Shown: positions 29,875 through 39,009, counted from the stretch's first letter. The stretch is 64,000 nt of DNA from Mesosutterella porci (GCF_022134585.1 NZ_JAKNCT010000001.1:186001-250000), one strand, 5' to 3'. Notes: generated by a model from the letters alone, not told the origin. Made by a program: numbers and translations.

Positions 29875-30462
29875 TTAAAGGCGCAGCCTCTGCCCCGCCT
29901 CGCGCACTCGCTCGAGGAAAAGAGCGTGGATGCGGGAGTCGCGCCCGAGCTCGGGATGGAAGGCGAGCCCAATCTGGTTTCCGAAAGCGACGGCCGCGAT
30001 CCGGCCCTCCACCTCAGCCAGCGTTTCCACCCCGGGCCCCGTCGACACCACCACGGGGGCGCGTATGAAGATCATTTCGACGTTTCCAAGCCCCTTGAAG
30101 GGAGCCGTCGCCGTAAAGCTCCCGAGCTGCCGGCCGTAGGCGTTCCTGCGGACCGCCACGGGCAGCGTCCCGAACCACACGGCAGGGTCGTTCTCAAGCC
30201 TGCGGGCGAGGAGGATGAGCCCCGCGCAGGTCGCAAGCACCGGCAGGCCCGAGGAGACCGCCGCCTTGAGCGGCTCCATCATCCCGAGCTCCGTGAGGAG
30301 CTTGCCCTGCACGGTGCTCTCGCCTCCGGGCAGCACCAGGCCTTCGATCCCCTCGAGGTCTTTTCTCTCGCGCAACTCCACGGGCTGCGCCCCCAGGCCG
30401 CGCAGCACCGCCTCGTGCTCCGCAAAGGCCCCCTGAACCGCCAAAACGCCGATTTTCGACAT
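29875..30462 (-). CDS. pdxT: Pyridoxal 5'-phosphate synthase glutaminase subunit, 195 aa
   Basis: PdxT releases ammonia from glutamine and passes it to PdxS for PLP synthesis. Motifs are IGVLAVQGAFAEHE at the N-terminus, LVLPGGEST at about 42-50, the nucleophile loop ATCAGLILLA with Cys79, and FHPEL with the catalytic His (normally followed by Glu). The length is normal. It overlaps the stop codon of pdxS by one base, so the two are translationally coupled. The pair forms the deoxyxylulose-independent PLP pathway, which is less common in betaproteobacteria. Confidence 0.95.
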   Translation of the reverse strand: MSKIGVLAVQGAFAEHEAVLRGLGAQPVELRERKDLEGIEGLVLPGGESTVQGKLLTELGMMEPLKAAVSSGLPVLATCAGLILLARRLENDPAVWFGTLPVAVRRNAYGRQLGSFTATAPFKGLGNVEMIFIRAPVVVSTGPGVETLAEVEGRIAAVAFGNQIGLAFHPELGRDSRIHALFLERVREAGQRLRL

Positions 30463-31337
30463 CAGATGCCCCGCTTCTCCATGATGAGCTTGATCTCGTT
30501 CTCGTTGATGCCCACCATCGCCTCGCCCAGATTCTTGGAGAGCTCGGCGATCATCTTCGCGTCGGTGTAGTTCGTGACCGCCTTCACGATCGCCGCGGCG
30601 CGCTTGGCGGGGTTTCCGGACTTGAAAATGCCCGAGCCCACGAAGACGCCCTCGGCCCCGAGCTGCATCATGAGCGCCGCGTCGGCCGGGGTGGCGATGC
30701 CGCCGGCGGCGAAATTGACCACCGGCAGCCTTCCCTTCTCGTGGACGCTGCGCAGCAGCTCCACGGGCACCTGCAGCGCCTTGGCCGCCTCGAAGAGCTC
30801 GTCCTCGCGCATGGAGACCACACGGCCGATCTCGGAGTTCATCTTCCTCATGTGGCGCACGGCCTGGATCACGTCGCCGGTGCCGGGCTCTCCCTTCGTG
30901 CGGATCATGGAGGCGCCCTCGGCGATCCTGCGCAGCGCCTCGCCCAGATCCCTCGCCCCGCAGACGAAAGGCACGCGGAACTTCGTCTTGTCGATGTGGT
31001 AGGTGTCGTCGGCAGGCGAGAGCACCTCGGACTCGTCGATGTAGTCAATCTCGATCGCCTCGAGCACCTGGGCCTCGACGAAATGTCCGATGCGGCACTT
31101 CGCCATCACCGGGATCGAGACCGCCTTCTGGATGCCCTCGATCATGGCCGGGTCGCTCATGCGCGACACGCCGCCCGCGGCCCGGATGTCAGCCGGAATG
31201 CGCTCGAGTGCCATCACGGCGCACGCCCCGGCGTCCTCGGCGATCTTCGCCTGCTCGGGGGTCGTCACGTCCATGATCACGCCGCCCTTGAGCATCTGGG
31301 CGAGCCCGCGGTTCAGTTCAATGCGATTCTGCTCCAT
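30462..31337 (-). CDS. pdxS: Pyridoxal 5'-phosphate synthase subunit PdxS, 291 aa
   Basis: PdxS condenses ribose 5-phosphate, glyceraldehyde 3-phosphate and ammonia to PLP, forming a dodecamer with PdxT. Hallmarks are [20 protein letters not shown] (residues about 18-37), the [13 protein letters not shown] segment with the active-site Lys, and the phosphate-binding [20 protein letters not shown] (about 209-228), followed by [14 protein letters not shown]. The length is normal. It is first in the pdxST operon and divergent from the PdxR-type regulator gene, with an operator-like dyad between them. Confidence 0.97.
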   Translation of the reverse strand: MEQNRIELNRGLAQMLKGGVIMDVTTPEQAKIAEDAGACAVMALERIPADIRAAGGVSRMSDPAMIEGIQKAVSIPVMAKCRIGHFVEAQVLEAIEIDYIDESEVLSPADDTYHIDKTKFRVPFVCGARDLGEALRRIAEGASMIRTKGEPGTGDVIQAVRHMRKMNSEIGRVVSMREDELFEAAKALQVPVELLRSVHEKGRLPVVNFAAGGIATPADAALMMQLGAEGVFVGSGIFKSGNPAKRAAAIVKAVTNYTDAKMIAELSKNLGEAMVGINENEIKLIMEKRGI

Positions 31338-31394
31338 GACTTTCCTTCTTTAAAAAAATGAAAAAACTGACGATGAGGAAAATCCTAGGCGCAC

Positions 31395-31441
31395 TCTGGC
31401 TATATTAAAATACTCAAAAAATATATTTTTAAAATGCCAGA
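31395..31441. promoter_or_regulatory. Long A/T-rich inverted repeat, candidate PdxR operator
   Basis: TCTGGCTATATTAAAA on the left matches the reverse complement of the right arm (TCTGGCATTTTAAAAA) at 13 of 16 positions, with arms about 15 bases apart. It lies between the divergent pdxS and pdxR genes, directly upstream of pdxR. MocR/PdxR dimers normally bind such repeated sites and respond to PLP. Confidence 0.6.
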
Positions 31442-31459
31442 AGAGGATGCGAAAGCCCC

Positions 31460-32881
31460 ATGCTCACCTACAGCCTTGAGGGACAGGAGGGGCCGCTGTA
31501 CGAGCGGCTCTACCGCGCCATCAAAAAGGACATTGAAGCCGGGACGCTCGCGGCCGGGGAGCGGCTGCCCTCGAAGCGCAGCTTCGCGCGCAACCTGGGC
31601 GTGAGCACCATCACGGTCGAAGGGGCTTATCGCCAGCTTGCGCTCGAAGGCTATATCCACTCCGAGCCGAAGCGCGGCTACTTCGTGGAGCCGCGGCTGC
31701 GGGTTAGGCCGCGCCCGGCCCTGCAACCCGCGCCTCCGCCCCCCGCCCGGCACCGTGCGAACCGCCCCTGGCGCATCGAGCTCTCGGGCAACCACACGGA
31801 CCCCGACTGCTTTCCCTTTTCCGTCTGGTCGCGTCTCATGCGCGAGACCGTCTCGGACCGCAGGTCCTTCCTGTCGCGCCCGCCCGCGGCCGGGGCTCCG
31901 GAACTGCGCGAGGCGATCGCCTCGCACCTCGCCGCGTTCCGCGGCATGACGGTCTCGCCCTCCCAGATCGTTGTGGGCGCGGGCTCGGAGAGCCTCTACG
32001 TCCGGCTCGTGCAGCTTCTGGGCCGCAGCCGCCGGATCTGCCTCGAGGACCCCGGCTACCGGACGCTTGAGCGCGTCTACGCGAGCCTCGGGATCACCTG
32101 CGCCTGCGCAGGCCTCGACGAGGCGGGCATGAAGGTCTCGGATCTGCGCGCGAGCGGCGCGGATACCGCCCACACGAGCCCGGCGCACCAGTTCCCGACC
32201 GGCATCACTATGCCCGCCGCGCGCCGCTACGAGCTGCTCGCCTGGGCGAGCGAGCGCCCCGGGCGGCTCATCATCGAGGACGACTACGACAGCGAGTTCA
32301 GGCTCGAGGGGCGGCCCGTTCCGCCGCTGCAGAGCCTGGACAGCGAGGGCCGGGTGATCTACCTCAACACCTTCACGAAGTCGCTCGCGAGCACGGTGCG
32401 GCTCGCCTACATGGTGCTTCCGCCCGAGCTTGCCGAGCGGTTCGAGGAAAAGATGCGCTTTTCGGCCTGCCCGGTCTCCAACTTCGAGCAGTACGCGCTC
32501 GCAAAGTTCATCTCGAGGGGCTACTTCGAAAAGCACATCAACCGGATGCGAAGCCTCTACAGCAGGCGGCGCGAAGCGGTGCTGCGCGCCTTCGCGGAAA
32601 GCCCGCTCGCCGGCCGGTGCGAGACGATCGAAAACCGCTCGGGGCTGCATTTCCTGATCAGGCTCAAGACCGCCCGCAGCGACGGGGAGATCGTCCGCGC
32701 GCTAGAGGCGCAGGGGATCCACCTTGCGCCGCTTTCCTCGTTCTCTTCGGGGCGCGAGCCCGCGCCGCCCCACACCTTCCTTTTCTGCTACTCGAACATC
32801 AGGCTCGAGACCCTGCCCGAAGCACTCGCGGCGATAGCGCGCTCCCTGGGGCCCGGGCCGCAGGCGGAGAGGCCGCTCTGA
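31460..32881 (+). CDS. pdxR: PdxR-type MocR regulator (GntR winged helix plus aminotransferase-like domain), 473 aa
   Basis: The N-terminal GntR helix-turn-helix (residues about 12-80, ERLPSKRSFARNLGVSTITVE) is joined by a Pro/Arg-rich linker to a fold-type I aminotransferase-like domain. The PLP-binding region is recognisable: DDYDSEFR for the Asp contacting the ring nitrogen and NTFTKSLASTVRLAY with the lysine. These regulators sense PLP and usually activate pdxST when it is scarce. The divergent position next to pdxS supports that role. The length is normal. Confidence 0.92.
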   Translation: MLTYSLEGQEGPLYERLYRAIKKDIEAGTLAAGERLPSKRSFARNLGVSTITVEGAYRQLALEGYIHSEPKRGYFVEPRLRVRPRPALQPAPPPPARHRANRPWRIELSGNHTDPDCFPFSVWSRLMRETVSDRRSFLSRPPAAGAPELREAIASHLAAFRGMTVSPSQIVVGAGSESLYVRLVQLLGRSRRICLEDPGYRTLERVYASLGITCACAGLDEAGMKVSDLRASGADTAHTSPAHQFPTGITMPAARRYELLAWASERPGRLIIEDDYDSEFRLEGRPVPPLQSLDSEGRVIYLNTFTKSLASTVRLAYMVLPPELAERFEEKMRFSACPVSNFEQYALAKFISRGYFEKHINRMRSLYSRRREAVLRAFAESPLAGRCETIENRSGLHFLIRLKTARSDGEIVRALEAQGIHLAPLSSFSSGREPAPPHTFLFCYSNIRLETLPEALAAIARSLGPGPQAERPL

Positions 32882-32958
32882 ATACTACCCCTTCGGATCT
32901 ACCTCTGTCACCGGAAATCCCGGGCGCTCTCTTTTTTAATCCGTCCCCTTATTCATTA

Positions 32959-32981
32959 TTTTGTTTATTCAATAAACAAAA
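32959..32981. promoter_or_regulatory. Perfect 11-base inverted repeat upstream of nikA, with a further half-site
   Basis: TTTTGTTTATT is followed by a single C and its exact complement AATAAACAAAA. The half-site TTTTGTTTAT recurs at about 33013-33022. The repeat lies about 170 bases upstream of nikA and is not a terminator (no G/C in the stem). It differs from the NikR consensus (GTATGA-type half-sites), so another metal-responsive or global regulator is likely. Confidence 0.6.
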
Positions 32982-33096
32982 ACAGGCCTTATTCTGCATT
33001 TTTTGAATCTATTTTGTTTATAAAAGGGCCATACCTCCTTTCGCAACACTGATTACCTATATCCTCAGTGCCATAGATTTTGGAACTTCGGAGAGA

Positions 33097-33140
33097 AAGA
33101 ATGCATCCTGACCTTCCGCCCCGGCGGATTACGCATTCTT
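33097..33140 (+). promoter_or_regulatory. Stem-loop structure in the nikA leader
   Basis: AAGAATGC at 33097-33104 is exactly complementary to GCATTCTT at 33133-33140, and inside it TCCGCC (33115-33120) is complementary to GGCGGA (33123-33128). The outer stem ends immediately before the nikA ribosome site (CAGGGAAAAG). It could control translation of the nickel importer. It does not match any riboswitch consensus I know. Confidence 0.45.
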
Positions 33141-33152
33141 CAGGGAAAAGAA

Positions 33153-34748
33153 ATGAGACTTCATCTGCTTCTCAGCGCCGCGGTGCTCGCCGCCGCGATC
33201 AGTCTTTCGGGCTGCTCGAAGGACGAGGCTGCGGCCGGAGCGGATAAAAACGAAATCCGCTACGCGAGCATGAAGGACATCCGCGACATCAACCCGCATC
33301 TTTACTCGGGCGAGATGGCCGCGCAGAACATGCTCTTCGAGTCGCTCGTGATCGACACCCCGGAAGGCGTCAAGCCGTGGCTCGCCGAGTCCTGGAGCAT
33401 TTCGCCCGACGGCCGGGTCTACACGTTCCGCCTGAGGCAGGGCGTGAAGTACAGCGACGGCGAGCCCTTCACCGCCGAGTCCGTGAAGAAGAACTTCGAC
33501 GCGGTGATCAGCAACAAAATCCGCCACGCCTGGCTCGACATGGTGAACGAGATCGACAAGACCGAGGCGCCCGACCCCCGCACGTTCCGGCTCACGCTGA
33601 AGCACCCCTACTACCCGACCCTGATCGAGCTCGGGCTCACGCGGCCCTTCCGCTTCATTTCCCCCAGATGCATGAAGGACGGCGAAACGAAAAACGGCGT
33701 CACCTGCCTCGCGGGCACCGGCCCCTGGGTGCTTGCCGAGCACAAGGACAACCAGTACGCGCTTTTCAAGCAGAACCCCTCTTACTGGGGTGAAAAGCCG
33801 AAGGCGCAGAGCGTGCGCTGGAGAGTGATGCCCGACGCGCAGACGCTGCTGCTCGCCCTGCAGAAAAACGAGATCGACCTCATTTTCGGCGCCGACGGCG
33901 ACCAGATCAACCTTGACGCCTTCGAAAAGCTGAAGAAGGAAGGCCGCTACGTGACCGAGATCTCCCGCCCGATCGCCTCCCGCGCGATCCTGCTCAACGC
34001 TCACCAGCCGGTCACGAAGGATCCCGTCATCCGCGAAGCGATCCAGCACGCGGTAAACAAGAAGTCAATCATCGAAGGGATCCTGAACGGCACCGAAACG
34101 GCGGCCGACACCCTGATGTCGCCCAGCGTCCAGTACTGCGACGCGGGGCTCAGGCCCCGCGCCTACGACCCGGCCGCCTCCGAGGCGATGCTCGAAAAGG
34201 ACGGCTGGAAAAAGGGCGCGGACGGCATCCGCGTGAAGAACGGCCGCCGCTGCTCGGTCACCCTCTACTTCAACTCCAGGAACGCCCAGGAAAAGACGAT
34301 TTCCGAGTCCGTCCAGAGCGACCTGAAGAAAATCGGCATCGAGCTCAAGATCGTGGGCGAAGAAAAGCAGGCCTTCCTCGACCGCCAGAGGTCCGGGAAC
34401 TTCGACCTGCAGTACTCGCTCTCCTGGGGCACGCCCTACGATCCCCAGAGCTACATTTCCTCCTGGCGCATTCCGGCCCACGGCGACTACCAGGCCCAGG
34501 TGGGGCTGCCGCGCAAGGCCTGGCTCGACAGGCAGATCACGGCCCTCATGATCGAGCCCTCGGAGGCGAAGCGCCGCGCAATGTACAGGGAGGTGCTCAC
34601 CTACGTGCACGACAGCGGCGTCTACGTTCCGATCTCCTACTCGCGCACGAAAGCCGTACACAATCCGCTTTTGAAGGGCGTAGGCTTCAGTCTCTCACAG
34701 TACGAGATCCCGTTTGAGAAAATGTACTTCGAGAAGCAGAAAAGGTAA
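33153..34748 (+). CDS. nikA: Nickel ABC transporter substrate-binding lipoprotein, 531 aa
   Basis: The N-terminus is a lipoprotein signal (LLSAAVLAAAISLSGC; Cys21 is the lipidation site), so the protein is membrane-tethered, unlike the soluble E. coli NikA. The rest aligns by eye with E. coli NikA over its length: INPHLYSGEM, KNFDAVISNKIRHAWLDM, GTGPWVLAEHKDNQYALF, WGTPYDPQSYISSWRIP. The loop PAHGDYQAQ retains the His that contacts bound nickel in E. coli NikA. It belongs to the SBP_bac_5 family (peptide/nickel). It leads a five-gene operon nikABCDE. Confidence 0.9.
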   Translation: MRLHLLLSAAVLAAAISLSGCSKDEAAAGADKNEIRYASMKDIRDINPHLYSGEMAAQNMLFESLVIDTPEGVKPWLAESWSISPDGRVYTFRLRQGVKYSDGEPFTAESVKKNFDAVISNKIRHAWLDMVNEIDKTEAPDPRTFRLTLKHPYYPTLIELGLTRPFRFISPRCMKDGETKNGVTCLAGTGPWVLAEHKDNQYALFKQNPSYWGEKPKAQSVRWRVMPDAQTLLLALQKNEIDLIFGADGDQINLDAFEKLKKEGRYVTEISRPIASRAILLNAHQPVTKDPVIREAIQHAVNKKSIIEGILNGTETAADTLMSPSVQYCDAGLRPRAYDPAASEAMLEKDGWKKGADGIRVKNGRRCSVTLYFNSRNAQEKTISESVQSDLKKIGIELKIVGEEKQAFLDRQRSGNFDLQYSLSWGTPYDPQSYISSWRIPAHGDYQAQVGLPRKAWLDRQITALMIEPSEAKRRAMYREVLTYVHDSGVYVPISYSRTKAVHNPLLKGVGFSLSQYEIPFEKMYFEKQKR

Positions 34749-34826
34749 CATCCCCGTCTTTCATCCCGCCGCCGGGCGCTTTTAAAAAAGCCCCGGGGCT
34801 TTGACAAGGAGTCCGAAACAGAGAGC

Positions 34827-35756
34827 ATGGGCGCGTACGTTTTGCGAAGGCTGCTGCACATGGTGCCAATCCTTCTTGGCATCACCTTCATCGCCTTCAT
34901 CCTGATCAGCCTTTCGCCCTCGGACCCCGCCGAAGTGGCGCTGCGGCTGAACGACGTCGAAATCACCCCCGAGGTCCTCGAGCACACTAGGCACGAGCTC
35001 GGGCTCGACCGGCCGATTCTCGAGCGCTACGCGAGCTGGCTCGGCGCGGCGCTGCAGGGCGATTTCGGCCGGCGCTACAGCGACGGGCACCTCGTGTCCG
35101 CGGAAATCGCAGCCGCCTTCCCCGCGACGCTGGAACTCGCCCTTGCCGCCCTCGCCATCATCGTCGCGGCCTCGGCCGCGGGCGGGTGGCTCTGCGCGAA
35201 GTACGAGGGTCGGGCGCTCGACCACTTCATCCGCGCCACTCTCTTTGCCTCCACCTCGATGCCCTCCTTCTGGGCGGGGCTGCTCTTCATGTGGCTCTTT
35301 TCCGTGAAGCTCGGGTGGCTGCCCACCTCCGGGATGGAGGGCCGCGGCTCCGTCATCCTGCCCGCGGTCACGCTGTCGCTGGCCTACATCGGCACCTACA
35401 CGAGGCTCATCCGCGCCAACCTGATCGCGAACAAGACCGAGGGCTACGTGCTCTGGGAGCGCGCCATGGGGCTGCCCGCGCGCCGCATTGGGCTGCACAT
35501 GCTGAAAAACTCGCTTCAGAGCTCGATCACGGCGCTCGGCATGAGCATCGCCAAACTCTTCGCCGGAGCTTTTGTCGTCGAGTCGATCTTCGCCTGGCCG
35601 GGGCTCGGACGGCTCGCTGTCACCGCGATCTTCAACCGCGACTACCCGGTGGTGCAGGCCTACGTGCTCATCATGGCCGTGATGTTCGTGGGCCTTAATT
35701 TTCTCTCCGACCTCATCAACGCCTGGCTTGATCCCAGGCAGCGCGAGGGGGACTGA
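34827..35756 (+). CDS. nikB: Nickel ABC transporter permease NikB, 309 aa
   Basis: This inner-membrane permease of the DppB/NikB type has about six spans. Its first helix VLRRLLHMVPILLGITFIAF is typical, and the conserved EAA-like loop (YVLWERAMGLPARRIGLHML, residues about 208-227) contacts the ATPases. The gene begins 78 bases after nikA, behind a small hairpin (AAAAGCCCCGGGGCTTTG) that may attenuate readthrough to lower permease expression. The stop overlaps the ribosome site region of nikC (4-base gap). Confidence 0.9.
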   Translation: MGAYVLRRLLHMVPILLGITFIAFILISLSPSDPAEVALRLNDVEITPEVLEHTRHELGLDRPILERYASWLGAALQGDFGRRYSDGHLVSAEIAAAFPATLELALAALAIIVAASAAGGWLCAKYEGRALDHFIRATLFASTSMPSFWAGLLFMWLFSVKLGWLPTSGMEGRGSVILPAVTLSLAYIGTYTRLIRANLIANKTEGYVLWERAMGLPARRIGLHMLKNSLQSSITALGMSIAKLFAGAFVVESIFAWPGLGRLAVTAIFNRDYPVVQAYVLIMAVMFVGLNFLSDLINAWLDPRQREGD

Positions 35757-35760
35757 CCCC

Positions 35761-36615
35761 ATGGCACCCGCCTACCGGAAAATCCTGAGCAGTCCCTCGG
35801 CAATGGCCTGCATCGGGTTTCTCGCCTTCCTCTCCCTTCTCGGCCTTCTCGCCCCGGTGCTGCCGCTGCAAAGCCCGACAGAGGTGAACCTCGCCCAAAA
35901 GCTCGCTCCCTGGGGGGCCGGACACCTTTTCGGCACGGATCAGCTCGGGCGCGACGTCCTCTCACGCCTGATTTTTGGAATCCGCACCACGCTCTTCTGG
36001 TCGCTCGCGGCCATGGCGGGCACGCTCGCCGCGGGAGCCCTTTACGGAGCCGCCTCCGCTTTTTTCCGCGGCCGTACGGACTCCGTCATGATGCGGATCT
36101 GCGACGTCTTCATGTCGTTTCCAAGCGAAGTGCTCACGCTCGCGATCGTGGGCCTCATGGGCCCGGGCATCATGAACATGGTCCTCGCCTGCATCCTCGC
36201 CAAGTGGGCCTGGTATGCCCGCATGACCCGCGGGATCGTACGCCGCTACACCTCCTGCGGCTACACCGACTTCGCCCGCGTGGCGGGCGCGAGGCCGCTC
36301 GCGATCATCACCGGACACCTCCTGCCCGGGGCGGCCGGGGAGCTGCTCGTGCTCTGCACGGTGGACGCGGGCAGCGTGATCCTGCTCATCTCGACGCTGT
36401 CGTTTCTCGGACTCGGGGTTCAGCCGCCCGATCCCGAGTGGGGCATGATGCTCGCCGAAGCGAAGGAGGTGCTCTCGCTCTACCCCTGGCAGATGGTGCC
36501 CCCGGGCCTGACCGTGATGGCGACGGTGGCCGCCTTCAACTATCTGGGAGACGCGCTTCGCGATGCGCTCGATCCGAAGCATGCCGTAGGAGGGACCTCT
36601 CATGACGCTGCTTGA
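35761..36615 (+). CDS. nikC: Nickel ABC transporter permease NikC, 284 aa
   Basis: This is the second permease, of the DppC/NikC type. It has an N-terminal helix, the GTDQLGRDVLSRLIFGIRTT segment (residues about 59-78) found in nearly all members, and an EAA loop around YTDFARVAGARPLAIITGHLLPG. The start at 35761, four bases after the nikB stop, fits coupling; an earlier frame start at 35728 lies inside nikB. The 3' end overlaps nikD by 14 bases. It heterodimerises with NikB to form the channel. Confidence 0.9.
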   Translation: MAPAYRKILSSPSAMACIGFLAFLSLLGLLAPVLPLQSPTEVNLAQKLAPWGAGHLFGTDQLGRDVLSRLIFGIRTTLFWSLAAMAGTLAAGALYGAASAFFRGRTDSVMMRICDVFMSFPSEVLTLAIVGLMGPGIMNMVLACILAKWAWYARMTRGIVRRYTSCGYTDFARVAGARPLAIITGHLLPGAAGELLVLCTVDAGSVILLISTLSFLGLGVQPPDPEWGMMLAEAKEVLSLYPWQMVPPGLTVMATVAAFNYLGDALRDALDPKHAVGGTSHDAA

Positions 36616-37402
36616 AGTCCGGGGCCTCGGCGTCGCGCTCGAGCGCTCGGGCCGGCCGCTCGTCCAGGACGTTTCCTTTGATCTCTCCGAGCACGAATGC
36701 CTGGGCGTCGTGGGCGAAAGCGGCAGCGGCAAGTCGCTCGCGTCGCTTGCGCTTCTGGGACTGCTGCCCGCAGGGCTCCGCGCCTCGGGCCGCGCCCGGT
36801 TCGAGGGGCGGGAGATCCTCGAGGCGCCTGCCGCCGCGCGCGCGGCCCTGCGCGGCAAGGTATTCGGCTACATCCCGCAGCAGGCCTCCGGAGCGTTCGA
36901 CCCCCTCACCCGCGTGGGCCCGCAGCTTCTCGAGGCGGCGCGCTTCGCCTTTCCGGACAAAACCGAAGCGGAGCTGCGCGAGGAGGCCGAGGCGCTGCTT
37001 TCACGCCTGAAGTTCAGGCGTCCCCGGGAAACGCTCGCGCACTATCCCTTCGAGCTTTCGGGCGGCATGGCCCAGCGCGCGCTCATCGCCGCGGCGCTGC
37101 TGCTACACCCGCGCGTTCTCGTCGCCGACGAGCCCACCTCGGCGCTTGACGCCGTGAGCCAGAAGAGCGTGATCGACATCCTCGGGCGCATCCGCGGGGA
37201 AACCGGCTGCGCGCTCGTCTTCATCTCCCACGACCTCGCGGCAGTCCAGGCGCTCGCCGGCCGGATAATCGTCATGGAAAAAGGCAGAGTCGTGGAGTCG
37301 GGCGGCGTCGAGCTCTTCCACCATCCCTCGCACCCCTATACACGGCGGCTTGTCGAAACCCGGCAGGCCCTGTCGCGGCATTTCCTGGAGGCCCTGCGAT
37401 GA
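36602..37402 (+). CDS. nikD: Nickel ABC transporter ATPase NikD, 266 aa
   Basis: It is a complete ABC ATPase: Walker A GESGSGKS (residues about 38-45), Q-loop YIPQQASGAFDPLT, signature LSGGMAQR (about 150-157), Walker B VLVADEPTSALD and the H-loop ISHD. The C-terminal HPYTRRLV is typical of peptide/nickel-type ATPases. It overlaps nikC upstream and nikE downstream (ATGA), showing translational coupling. It pairs with NikE to drive import. Confidence 0.92.
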   Translation: MTLLEVRGLGVALERSGRPLVQDVSFDLSEHECLGVVGESGSGKSLASLALLGLLPAGLRASGRARFEGREILEAPAAARAALRGKVFGYIPQQASGAFDPLTRVGPQLLEAARFAFPDKTEAELREEAEALLSRLKFRRPRETLAHYPFELSGGMAQRALIAAALLLHPRVLVADEPTSALDAVSQKSVIDILGRIRGETGCALVFISHDLAAVQALAGRIIVMEKGRVVESGGVELFHHPSHPYTRRLVETRQALSRHFLEALR

Positions 37403-38148
37403 GCGCCTTCCTCAAGGTCTCGCACCTCGCCAAGTCCCGGAGACTGCCCGGGGGCTTTTTTTCCACACGACGCCGCCCGGTGCTCAAAGACGTGAGCTTT
37501 GAGATCGGCCGGGGCGAGGCCCTCGCGTTTCTCGGCCCCTCGGGAGAGGGCAAGAGCACCATCTCCCGGATCCTGCTTGGGCTCGAGGAGCCTGACTCCG
37601 GCTCGATTCTGATCGAAGGGGTCGAAGCCGCGCGCTGGAGAAAGGACCACCCGGGAGAAATGAGTGCGGTCTTCCAGGACTACACCTCCTCGTCCGACCC
37701 GCGCTGGAGCGTCGGGCGCATCATCGCTGAGCCGCTGGCCGTGAGAGGCGAAAACGCGGATCAGGCCGTGCCCGGGCTCCTCGCCCGGGTGGGGCTGCCC
37801 GCGGAGCTCGCCCGGCGCCGGCCCCACGAGCTCTCGGGCGGGCAGATGCAGCGCGTCTGCATCGCCCGCGCGATCTCCACCCGTCCCCGCTTCATCGTCT
37901 TCGACGAGGCGGTGAGCTCGCTCGACGCCTCGGTGCAGGCCGACATCCTCGAACTGATCGCGGGCCTCAAGGGCGGCATGACCTTTCTCTTCATCACGCA
38001 CGACATCCAGGCCGCTGCCTTCCTCTGCCCGAGGCTCCTTTTCCTCGAGGGCGGCACGATCGCGGAGTCGCTCACGCTCTCCGAGCTCAGGCACGCCCGC
38101 AGCCGCTGCGCCCAGGTGCTGATCGACTCGGCGCTGCCCTTCAAGTGA
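37399..38148 (+). CDS. nikE: Nickel ABC transporter ATPase NikE, 249 aa
   Basis: This is the second ATPase of the importer: Walker A GPSGEGKST (residues about 49-57), signature LSGGQMQR, Walker B FIVFDEAVSSLD and the H-loop ITHD. Walker A has Glu where Ser or Gly is more usual. The Walker B text DEAVSSLD resembles E. coli NikE (DEAVSNLD) more than DppF (DEPVSALD), supporting the nickel assignment. It is the last gene of the operon; no clear terminator follows before the broken hydrolase gene. Confidence 0.9.
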   Translation: MSAFLKVSHLAKSRRLPGGFFSTRRRPVLKDVSFEIGRGEALAFLGPSGEGKSTISRILLGLEEPDSGSILIEGVEAARWRKDHPGEMSAVFQDYTSSSDPRWSVGRIIAEPLAVRGENADQAVPGLLARVGLPAELARRRPHELSGGQMQRVCIARAISTRPRFIVFDEAVSSLDASVQADILELIAGLKGGMTFLFITHDIQAAAFLCPRLLFLEGGTIAESLTLSELRHARSRCAQVLIDSALPFK

Positions 38149-38365
38149 CCGGCAAGCTCCTTTCCCACATAATCAGGCAAAGACCGCGTCGCTTTGCGCC
38201 GCCCCCGGGCCGCCTCCCCCAGACTTTCCGGAAAGAAAAAGGCAGGAAAGTGGCTCATGCATAGTGGCAGAACGGAATCCTCGCGGGGGAAGAGCCTGTT
38301 CAAGGCGCGCGGCAGCAGAGCTCCTGCCCGCTGCCGCCGCAGCTTTGGGCGGAAGAAAAGGCATA

Positions 38366-39009
38366 GTGCAGGAAGCAGCGGCAAAGGACGGCGGCTTCAC
38401 GCACAACAGCGCAATCGGGGAGGCATTCCGGGACCGGACTCTTGAGCCCTATGCGGGGCTTCTCTTTCCCCCGGAAGGCTTTCAAAGCGGTCGCACGCTG
38501 GGCGGTCTGCGGCTTCTCTGGTATAGAGAAATCGATCCCGATGCGACGGCCGAGATCGTGGACACGATGGAAAACGCTTCGAATCAGGCGGGCCCGTATT
38601 CCTTGCCCTTTACTCCGAAGAGGACATCCGGCGCGCCCCCCGCAAAGCACTGCACCTCGCTCGTCTTTAATGAGATGATCAGCCCCGCAGCGGGGAGTTA
38701 CCAGCGACGACCATCTATCATGAAAACACGGGGCTCTCGGGCGACGTGAACGGGCGCACCCCGCTCACCTGTGCGAACGTGGGCGACGAGGACTCGATCG
38801 CGGACCGGTGCGTGATGCGGCTGCGGATCGAAGCGATCCGCGCGCTGGGCATTCCGGCGGTCCTCCGGGTCTACCAGGGGCTGAGGCACGGCTTCGGACT
38901 GGACCGCTGCACGGCCGCGGAAGGCTGGATCGACGAGGCGGCCACCTTCTGGAAGAGGCCGCGCGGCAGGCAGCAGGCCCAGCAGAGCCCGGCCTCTATA
39001 ATGAGCTGA
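38366..39009 (+). pseudogene. Alpha/beta hydrolase, broken (frameshift and internal deletion)
   Basis: The N-terminal part reads FTHNSAIGEAFRDRTLEPYA and WYREIDPDATAEIVDTM. It then jumps frame near 38593 to VFLALYSEEDIRRAPRKAL and hits a stop at 38668. The C-terminal part (GDEDSIADRC, ALGIPAVLRVYQGLRHGFGL, AAEGWIDEAATFW) contains the His-bearing end of the hydrolase fold. The middle, including the nucleophile elbow, is missing. Intact relatives are about 280-300 aa. It is a dead gene; the start codon (GTG at 38366) is a guess. Confidence 0.7.

Noticed and set aside
33101-33247. Short open frame upstream of and overlapping nikA as a separate gene
   Set aside because: The peptide is Arg/Ser-rich and out of frame with nikA; a leader peptide is possible but nothing beyond the ribosome-like GGAGAG supports it.
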